Below are positions 57,928 through 64,000 of a stretch of 64,000 bases of DNA, in pieces; the first letter of the stretch is position 1, and each line of letters begins with the position of its first letter. The position numbers were made by a program, and so were the translations under genes. The notes under the pieces are model-generated. The model ran no database searches. It had not been told where the DNA came from and was given only the letters and a program-made list of their open reading frames with translations. The DNA is from Pseudomonadota bacterium (lineage in GTDB: Bacteria; Pseudomonadota; Gammaproteobacteria; Burkholderiales; Chitinibacteraceae), in assembly GCA_026399755.1 (NCBI GenBank), contig JAPLQI010000004.1:1-64000 (forward strand). The letters run 5' to 3'.

Positions 57928-58082
57928 AAGCATCTATAACTTCAACCGCATCAGCGTGGATTGTTCGTTTCATTGCTCTGCATCAATAGTCAACATTTAC
58001 ACAGGGTTACCATTCTACGCTACGTGTTAACCCCCACCATTCAGGGGCCTAGGCGAATTTCGTTTGCGCCACTATTTAATGG

Positions 58083-58097
58083 TGTAGTAAGATTACA
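58083..58097. promoter_or_regulatory. Candidate HexR operator 2 (zwf side)
   Basis: TGTAGTAAGATTACA matches the HexR consensus at 12 of 15 positions and lies 58 bases upstream of the zwf start. The hexR gene itself is 2.4 kb downstream in the same direction. Confidence 0.7.
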
Positions 58098-58155
58098 AAG
58101 TCTTACGTGCCCGCCAAGGCCCGAAAACCGACTCAAAGAATAAGGACTCTCGCGG

Positions 58156-59610
58156 ATGACTCAGATCGACGCTTTCGACATGGTGCTGTTCGGCGGCACT
58201 GGCGACTTGGTAATGCGTAAATTGCTACCTGCGCTCTATCACCAACATCAAGAAGGCAATCTGCCCCAAGAAGGACGTATCGTCTGTTTGGGTCGCAGTG
58301 TTCCAGATACCGCTGCTTACCTCAAGAAAGCCCATGCCTTAGCCGTTGGCTACTTAGGCAGCCACTACAACGATGCTGATTGGGCCACGTTTGCTGAGCG
58401 AATTGAATACCTGCACCTCGATGCAAATCACCCCGCAGAATTCACCAAATTAGCCGATGCACTGAATGCTTTTCCTAAGCGCGTTCGTGTGTTTTACCTC
58501 TCGACTGCACCTGATTTATTCGCCCCTATTTCAAAGAGTCTATCCGAAGTGGGCCTTGCAGCTGGCAACGCTCGCGTCGTGCTTGAAAAGCCATTGGGAC
58601 ACGATTTAGCCTCATCAAACAAGATTAATGATGAAGTCGGTGAATATTTCCAAGAACACCAAATTTATCGCATCGACCATTATTTAGGCAAAGAACCTGT
58701 CCAAAATTTGATGGCTTTACGCTTTGCCAACACATTGCTCGAGCCGCTCTGGCGTCGTGAATGGATACGCGACGTACAAATTACTGTTACCGAGCAAGTT
58801 GGCGTTGAATCCCGCGCTGATTTCTACGACAAAACCGGTGCGCTGCGCGATATGGTGCAAAACCATCTCTTGCAACTGCTGACTATTGTTGCGATGGAGC
58901 CACCTGCATCGATCGATGCCGATGCAGTTCGCGATGAAAAACTCAAAATTTTACGCGCCTTAAAGCCCCTCTCTACTGAAGACGTTCACACTAAAGTAGT
59001 TCGTGGTCAGTATCGCGCAGGTGCAGTGGCTGGCAAGCCAGTTCCTGGTTATTTGAACGAGCCTGATGTGCCTGCTGGCTCCAAAACAGAGACCTTTGTT
59101 GCGCTCAAGGTAGAAATCCAAACTTGGCGTTGGGCAGGTGTGCCGTTTTACCTGCGCACCGGTAAACGTCTATCAGACCGCCTTGCCGAGATCGTGATTA
59201 ACTTCCGTGAAACACCACATTCTATCTATGGCCGCACCGCCAGCACGCCGAATCGCTTAGTGATTCAGCTGCAGCCTGATGAATCCGTACGCCTCTATAT
59301 GATGGCAAAAGAGCCGGGCAATCAAGGCCGCTTGCGCCCTGTGCATTTGGATATGGATTTCAAAGAAACCTTCCAAACCCGCAGCCCAGAAGCTTACGAG
59401 CGCCTGTTGCTAGATGTGATTCGTGGTGATCTGTCCTTGTTTGTACGTCGCGACGAGCAACGTGCGGCATGGCGTTGGGTTGAACCCATTATCGACAACT
59501 GGGAAAACAGCTCCGACAGCCCTAAGCCTTATACTGCGGGCACTTGGGGGCCAGCGGCATCATCTGCCTTGCTATCCCGTGATGGCCTTTGCTGGCATGA
59601 AGAAGAATAA
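58156..59610 (+). CDS. zwf: Glucose-6-phosphate 1-dehydrogenase
   Basis: A 484-residue enzyme that oxidises glucose-6-phosphate to 6-phosphogluconolactone with NAD(P). The coenzyme-binding loop FGGTGDLVMRKLLPAL, the substrate motif RIDHYLGKEPVQN and the NHLLQLLTIVAMEPP helix are intact. AAGGA precedes the start. It leads the zwf-pgl-hexR-pgi set. A GC-rich hairpin lies between it and pgl. Confidence 0.98.
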   Translation: MTQIDAFDMVLFGGTGDLVMRKLLPALYHQHQEGNLPQEGRIVCLGRSVPDTAAYLKKAHALAVGYLGSHYNDADWATFAERIEYLHLDANHPAEFTKLADALNAFPKRVRVFYLSTAPDLFAPISKSLSEVGLAAGNARVVLEKPLGHDLASSNKINDEVGEYFQEHQIYRIDHYLGKEPVQNLMALRFANTLLEPLWRREWIRDVQITVTEQVGVESRADFYDKTGALRDMVQNHLLQLLTIVAMEPPASIDADAVRDEKLKILRALKPLSTEDVHTKVVRGQYRAGAVAGKPVPGYLNEPDVPAGSKTETFVALKVEIQTWRWAGVPFYLRTGKRLSDRLAEIVINFRETPHSIYGRTASTPNRLVIQLQPDESVRLYMMAKEPGNQGRLRPVHLDMDFKETFQTRSPEAYERLLLDVIRGDLSLFVRRDEQRAAWRWVEPIIDNWENSSDSPKPYTAGTWGPAASSALLSRDGLCWHEEE

Positions 59611-59625
59611 TTAAGCACTGAATCA

Positions 59626-59649
59626 AGCGGGCCGGTTTTCTGGCCCGCT
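59626..59649 (+). terminator. GC-rich hairpin between zwf and pgl
   Basis: AGCGGGCC pairs with GGCCCGCT around GGTTTTCT, and is followed by CTTTCATTCTC. It could attenuate transcription between zwf and pgl or protect the zwf message end. The T-tail is imperfect. Confidence 0.55.
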
Positions 59650-59671
59650 CTTTCATTCTCAGAGGTAAAAC

Positions 59672-60367
59672 ATGTTGTCATGGCACGAATGCTCGTCAAA
59701 AGACGAATTAGATCAACAACTGGCTGATTTCATTGCTGAGCAATTAAGTGCAGCCATTGCAACACGTGGCCAAGCAGGAATTGCCGTCTCAGGCGGTAGA
59801 ACCCCTGCGGGCATGTTTAAAGCCTTGCGAGTTAAAGAGTTAGATTGGTCAAAAGTCGTGATTACCTTGGCTGACGAGCGCTGGGTAGCACCGGACCATG
59901 CAGATAGCAATGAGCGTCTTACCCGTGAAAACTTGCTGCAAGATAAAGCCGCGAGCGCGACTTTTATCTCACAAGTGTCTAGCGCAGCTACCGCGCATGA
60001 AGGCCAAGCGACGATCGAAACGCGCCTTGCTGCCCTACCCTCACCGCTGGATGTCTTGATTTTAGGCATGGGTGATGATGGCCATACCGCATCGCTATTT
60101 CCTAATGCGGCCGAATTAGAAGCCGCCTGTGCATCTGATGCGCTGTGCGCGGCAGTCACTCCACCAGCAGCGCCCCATCAGCGAATCACGCTCACTTTGC
60201 CGACCCTAGCCAAAGCCCGCTCGGTAATCGTACATATCACTGGCGACAGTAAAAAAGCATTATTACAAGCTGCTTTACTTGAACAAAAACCAGAAACTGA
60301 GCTGTTCCCGATCCGCCGTGTGCTAGATAAGTGCAATGGACTCAAACAGGTATTTTGGGCTACTTGA
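59672..60367 (+). CDS. pgl: 6-phosphogluconolactonase
   Basis: A 231-residue lactonase of the DevB/SOL type, hydrolysing 6-phosphogluconolactone to 6-phosphogluconate. Family marks are the N-terminal IAVSGGRTPAGMFKAL, ITLADERWVAPDHADSNERL and VLILGMGDDGHTASLFPNA. AGAGGT precedes the start. It sits directly after zwf, the enzyme that makes its substrate. Confidence 0.96.
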   Translation: MLSWHECSSKDELDQQLADFIAEQLSAAIATRGQAGIAVSGGRTPAGMFKALRVKELDWSKVVITLADERWVAPDHADSNERLTRENLLQDKAASATFISQVSSAATAHEGQATIETRLAALPSPLDVLILGMGDDGHTASLFPNAAELEAACASDALCAAVTPPAAPHQRITLTLPTLAKARSVIVHITGDSKKALLQAALLEQKPETELFPIRRVLDKCNGLKQVFWAT

Positions 60368-60440
60368 TACGCGGCCTTAGGCGATCTGAGTACGTGGTTT
60401 ACCTCGTTCAACGATGTGCCCCTAGCCCCGAGCTTCATGT

Positions 60441-60491
60441 GCCATGGTGGGTTACGCCCAGCCAAAAACCGCTGGGCTAACCCACCCTACA
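60441..60491. repeat. Palindromic repeat, GGTGGGTTA variant
   Basis: GGTGGGTTACGCCCAGC pairs with GCTGGGCTAACCCACC, followed by CTACAAT. It shares the outer CCCTACA end with the repeats near 27.4 and 43.6 kb but has a different stem. It lies between pgl and hexR. Confidence 0.75.
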
Positions 60492-60509
60492 ATTGTGTGA
60501 GAAAAATAC

Positions 60510-61361
60510 ATGCTCGAACGTATCAAGGCCGCACTCGATAGCCTCAGCAAATCAGAACGCAAAGTCGCAGAGTTGGTGATTGAGCAACCTAATTTGGTGG
60601 CTAACGCACCGATCGCTCAAATTGCCGAACTGGCATTGGTTTCACAGCCTACCGTGATTCGATTCTGTCGCTCACTCAACTGCTCTGGCTTGCAGGATTT
60701 CAAGCTACGTCTTACACGCAGCTTGGTGTCTGGCGTGCCCTATGTGCACTCTATGGTCAGCCGCGATGATTCGGCTCACGATTTAGCGCGTAAATTATTC
60801 GACAATAATATTTCGCATCTGCTGCGCTGCCGTAATGAGCTTGATACCGAGGTGTTAGAGCGCGCCATCACCATTTTGTCGAATGCTAAAAAGATTGAAG
60901 TCTATGGCCAAGGGCAATCAGGTGCGGTGGCCATTGATGCACAGAACAAGTTTTTCCGCTTGGGCGTGCCTACTGTTTCCTATACCGATCCGCATATGCA
61001 CGGCATGAGCGCATCGATGCTCGGGCCAGGGGACGCCGTTGTGGCCGTTTCTAACTCGGGACGCACACTGGATTTACTGCGCTCAGTAGAAATTGCCCGT
61101 GATGCAGGGGCGGATGTAATCGGGATTACCCATTCCAAATCGCCCTTAGCCAAGCGTTGCTCGCTTTGCCTCTATGCTGACACGATGGAAGACCCTGATC
61201 TTTACACCCCAATGATTACCCGTATTGTGCACTTGGTGATTATTGACGTACTTGCCGTAGGCGTAGCACTCAGACGCGGGCCAGAACTCATAGACCAGCT
61301 CGAAAAAATGAAACGCAGCCTCAAAGAAAAGCGTGTTCGTGGTCATGACAACTACAGCTGA
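60510..61361 (+). CDS. hexR: HexR, RpiR-family regulator of glucose metabolism
   Basis: A 283-residue regulator. Residues 1-75 form the RpiR helix-turn-helix ([40 protein letters not shown]). Residues about 125-255 form a SIS sugar-phosphate-binding domain ([33 protein letters not shown]). In related bacteria HexR represses zwf, edd, eda and gap, and is released by KDPG. The two palindromes in the edd/zwf gap fit its operator. It lies between pgl and pgi. The ribosome-binding site is weak (GAGAAAA). Confidence 0.93.
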   Translation: MLERIKAALDSLSKSERKVAELVIEQPNLVANAPIAQIAELALVSQPTVIRFCRSLNCSGLQDFKLRLTRSLVSGVPYVHSMVSRDDSAHDLARKLFDNNISHLLRCRNELDTEVLERAITILSNAKKIEVYGQGQSGAVAIDAQNKFFRLGVPTVSYTDPHMHGMSASMLGPGDAVVAVSNSGRTLDLLRSVEIARDAGADVIGITHSKSPLAKRCSLCLYADTMEDPDLYTPMITRIVHLVIIDVLAVGVALRRGPELIDQLEKMKRSLKEKRVRGHDNYS

Positions 61362-61384
61362 TTTTTAAGGACCCATTTACTATC

Positions 61385-63031
61385 ATGCAAAACCTCACAC
61401 AAACACCAGCGTGGCTTGCTCTAGAAGAGCACTTCAACGAAGTGTCTCCCTTGCATCTGCGCGATCTGTTTAACGATGATCCACAGCGCTTTGAAAAGTT
61501 TTCGCTTGAATCAGGTGGCTTGTTTTTTGATTATTCAAAAAACCGCATCACCGCCAAGACCATGACTTTGCTGATGGATTTGGCACGTCAGTCTGGGCTG
61601 GAAGATCGCATCAAAGCGATGTTTTCTGGGCAAAAAATCAACAGCACCGAGCATCGTGCCGTCTTGCACACTGCGCTGCGCAATCTAGACAAACATCCGC
61701 TGATTGTGGATGGCGAAGATGTGCTGCCCAAGGTCAATGCCGTTAAAGAAAAAATCGGCGTTTTCTCAGATAAAGTGCGCTCGGGTGAGTGGCTGGGTTA
61801 CACTGGCAAGGCGATTACAGATATTGTAAATATTGGAATTGGCGGCTCAGATTTGGGCCCGCTGATGGTGTGCCAAGCGCTGAAAGATTACGGCCATAAA
61901 CGCTTAAAAATGCATTTTGTTTCAACGGTAGATGGCGACCAAGTGATGTCAGTGCTCGCTGAACTTAACCCAGAAACAACGCTCTTTATTATTTCTTCTA
62001 AAACATTTACCACCCAAGAAACGCTGACCAATGCCCGCACATCGCGTGCTTGGTTTGTAAAAGCCTCGGGTGATGAAAAACATATTGCCAAGCATTTTGT
62101 GGCCGTTTCGACCAATGCCAAAGCCGTTAGCGAATTCGGTATTGATATCAACAATATGTTTGAGTTTTGGGATTGGGTTGGTGGCCGCTATAGCCTATGG
62201 AGCGCAATTGGTTTACCGATTGCTATTTATTTAGGCAAACATAATTACCAAGATTTGCTGCATGGTGCATATACCATGGATCAGCATTTTTGCAGCAAGC
62301 CCTTAGAGCAGAATTTGCCGGTGATTATGGGCATGCTTGGGGTTTGGTATGTTAATTTCTTTGGCGCATCCACCCAGCTTATTTCTCCTTATAATCAATC
62401 GCTTTATCGATTCCCAGCTTATTTGCAACAGTTGGATATGGAATCAAATGGTAAAACGGTTGATTTGAATGGCAAACGCGTGAATTATCGCACCGGACCT
62501 GTTGTATGGGGTGACACCGGTATTAACGGGCAACACGCTTATTACCAGTTATTGCATCAGGGCAGCCAAATCGTACCGGTCGATTTTATTGCCACAATTG
62601 AGCATCCAGATATTCCTGAACCGCATAACACGATTCTGATGGCCAATGTATTTGCCCAAACAGAAGCGTTTTTACGCGGTAAAAATGAAGCCGAAGTACG
62701 GGCAGAATTAGATATTCAAGGCATTATCGGCGAAGAGCAAGATGCTTTAGTTCCACATAAAGTATTTGAGGGTAATCGCCCAACTAATACCATCTTAATG
62801 CAGCGTTTATCTCCGCGGCGTTTAGGTGCACTGATTGCCTTGTACGAGCACAAAGTATTCGTACAGGGCACGGTCTGGAATATTAATTCCTATGACCAAT
62901 GGGGGGTTGAGCTTGGTAAACAATTGGCAAAAGCCATTGAAGCCGATTTAACCACTCCCGGTTTAACCACAAACCATGACGCTTCGACCAATGGTCTGGT
63001 GAATTATTACAAGCGAAATACCCCCCGTTAA
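61385..63031 (+). CDS. pgi: Glucose-6-phosphate isomerase
   Basis: A 548-residue isomerase, the usual length, interconverting glucose-6-phosphate and fructose-6-phosphate. Signatures are [49 protein letters not shown], and [12 protein letters not shown] with the catalytic His. [14 protein letters not shown] and [11 protein letters not shown] follow near the end. It begins 23 bases after hexR and is likely co-transcribed. In this set it can recycle fructose-6-phosphate into the Entner-Doudoroff route. Confidence 0.98.
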   Translation: MQNLTQTPAWLALEEHFNEVSPLHLRDLFNDDPQRFEKFSLESGGLFFDYSKNRITAKTMTLLMDLARQSGLEDRIKAMFSGQKINSTEHRAVLHTALRNLDKHPLIVDGEDVLPKVNAVKEKIGVFSDKVRSGEWLGYTGKAITDIVNIGIGGSDLGPLMVCQALKDYGHKRLKMHFVSTVDGDQVMSVLAELNPETTLFIISSKTFTTQETLTNARTSRAWFVKASGDEKHIAKHFVAVSTNAKAVSEFGIDINNMFEFWDWVGGRYSLWSAIGLPIAIYLGKHNYQDLLHGAYTMDQHFCSKPLEQNLPVIMGMLGVWYVNFFGASTQLISPYNQSLYRFPAYLQQLDMESNGKTVDLNGKRVNYRTGPVVWGDTGINGQHAYYQLLHQGSQIVPVDFIATIEHPDIPEPHNTILMANVFAQTEAFLRGKNEAEVRAELDIQGIIGEEQDALVPHKVFEGNRPTNTILMQRLSPRRLGALIALYEHKVFVQGTVWNINSYDQWGVELGKQLAKAIEADLTTPGLTTNHDASTNGLVNYYKRNTPR

Positions 63032-63150
63032 ATGGGATGTATTTTTATTTGCCTATTACAATGCAGGCCTTTTAAAGCAGGCTGATCCACACAATCAGCC
63101 CGCCTTCGCACAGAGCGAAGAATTAACCCACTCACAAGGTAGAGAGACCA

Positions 63151-64000
63151 ATGGCAGAGCAGCTTCATGACCTCGATCCCCAAGAAACGCAAGAATGGCT
63201 AGAGTCACTCGATAGCGTCCTCGAAAAAGAAGGCGCAGAGCGCGCCCATTTCCTGGTTGAAAAGCTTGTTGATCATGCACGCCAAGATGGCGTCAATATT
63301 CCGTATACAGCAACTACCGCTTACATCAATACCATTCCAGCACACCTGCAAGCCAAGCACCCAGGTAAGCCTAATCTGGAAGAACGTATTCTGGCCTATA
63401 CCCGCTGGAATGCAGCGGCGATGGTGGTTAAAGCCAATCGCGACGAAGCAGAGCCGGGCGGCCATATTTCTTCATTCGCCTCCGCAGCCACTTTATACGA
63501 TATCGGCTGGAACCACTTCTGGCACGCGCCTTCAGAAAACCACGGCGGCGACTTGGTTTACTTCCAGGGCCACTCTGCGCCAGGCGTTTATGCACGGGCT
63601 TTCCTTGAAGGCCGCATTACTGAAGACCAACTGAATAAATTCCGCCGTGAAGTAGAAGGCGGCGGTTTGTCGTCCTATCCGCACCCTTGGCTGATGCCTG
63701 ATTTCTGGCAGTTCCCAACGGTATCAATGGGTCTTGGCCCACTGATGGCGATTTACCAAGCCCGCTTTATGAAGTACCTAGACGATCGTGGCTTTAAGCA
63801 AAAAGGCGATCGTAAAGTTTGGTGCTTCTGCGGCGATGGCGAGATGGACGAGCCAGAATCCTTGGGCGCGATTTCCCTAGCTGGCCGTGAAAAGCTCGAC
63901 AATCTGATCTTTGTGATTAACTGCAACTTGCAGCGCCTTGATGGCCCTGTACGCGGTAACGGCAAAATTATTCAAGAACTGGAAGGCGATTTCCGTGGCT
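63151..64000 (+). CDS. aceE: Pyruvate dehydrogenase E1 component, N-terminal part (runs off the right edge)
   Basis: The first 283 codons of a homodimeric-type E1. The start ATG ([20 protein letters not shown]) follows AGAGAG. Visible E1 features are [48 protein letters not shown] and [14 protein letters not shown], plus the start of the ThDP motif ([20 protein letters not shown], then [20 protein letters not shown]). It oxidatively decarboxylates pyruvate with aceF and lpd. It begins 119 bases after pgi, and a stem GGCTGAT/ATCAGCC lies in that gap. The rest of the gene is outside the window. Confidence 0.97.
   Translation, partial: MAEQLHDLDPQETQEWLESLDSVLEKEGAERAHFLVEKLVDHARQDGVNIPYTATTAYINTIPAHLQAKHPGKPNLEERILAYTRWNAAAMVVKANRDEAEPGGHISSFASAATLYDIGWNHFWHAPSENHGGDLVYFQGHSAPGVYARAFLEGRITEDQLNKFRREVEGGGLSSYPHPWLMPDFWQFPTVSMGLGPLMAIYQARFMKYLDDRGFKQKGDRKVWCFCGDGEMDEPESLGAISLAGREKLDNLIFVINCNLQRLDGPVRGNGKIIQELEGDFRG

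Overview
The window looks like chromosomal DNA of a betaproteobacterium of the order Neisseriales, most like an Iodobacter- or Chromobacteriaceae-type organism. This is inferred from gene content and protein style: class I PHA synthase with thiolase, tandem Gram-negative porins, an Entner-Doudoroff set with HexR, ElaB/YqjD-YqjE genes, MocR and Tex, in moderately AT-rich DNA. It is not a phylogenetic test. Nothing indicates a prophage, plasmid, integrative element or CRISPR locus. The only clear mobile element is an IS3-family insertion sequence cut by the left edge.

Layout. Bases 1-603: end of the IS3-type element with a programmed-frameshift transposase. 604-1170: non-coding, possibly a gene remnant. 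1.2-9.7 kb: FKBP isomerase, aceK, thiolase and phaC (carbon storage), PBP7-type endopeptidase, Mrp/ApbC, a PsiF-repeat protein. 9.8-17.8 kb: a PlpD-type patatin autotransporter divergent from a glycerophosphodiester phosphodiesterase, an orphan binding protein, tex, a small unknown gene, a Dcu dicarboxylate carrier. 17.9-23.7 kb: a very short flagellin converging on a REC-GGDEF cyclase that follows a large hybrid histidine kinase. 23.8-32.1 kb: amine oxidase, orphan TRAP binding protein, tag, a repeat-rich gap, trhP/yegQ, small DUF proteins, a MocR regulator. 32.1-36.6 kb: HD-GYP protein and the xseB-ispA-dxs operon. 36.9-41.5 kb: a GT14-like glycosyltransferase, a GlmS paralogue without a working glutaminase site, a chemoreceptor. 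41.6-50.1 kb: yqjDEK-type operon, nadC, yheT plus phosphomannomutase, ybiT with a degenerate duplication of its own 5' end, and an unrecognised 506-residue protein. 50.2-53.1 kb: tRNA-Ser(UGA) and two porins. 54.0-64.0 kb: gap, eda and edd on the minus strand, diverging from zwf, pgl, hexR, pgi and aceE (cut by the right edge).

How the genes work together. The right end is a complete route from glucose-6-phosphate to pyruvate through the Entner-Doudoroff pathway, with its likely regulator HexR and two HexR-like palindromes in the edd/zwf divergent promoter; aceE then makes acetyl-CoA. Thiolase and PHA synthase store acetyl units, and AceK sets isocitrate flux between the TCA cycle and the glyoxylate shunt. 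Cyclic-di-GMP turnover genes (REC-GGDEF, HD-GYP), a chemoreceptor and a flagellin-like protein indicate a motile, surface-sensing lifestyle. I found no clear multi-gene system of a new type. The strongest oddities are the GlmS paralogue next to a glycosyltransferase, the lone mini-flagellin, the 506-residue protein with a possible PilZ-like end, and several families of palindromic repeats.
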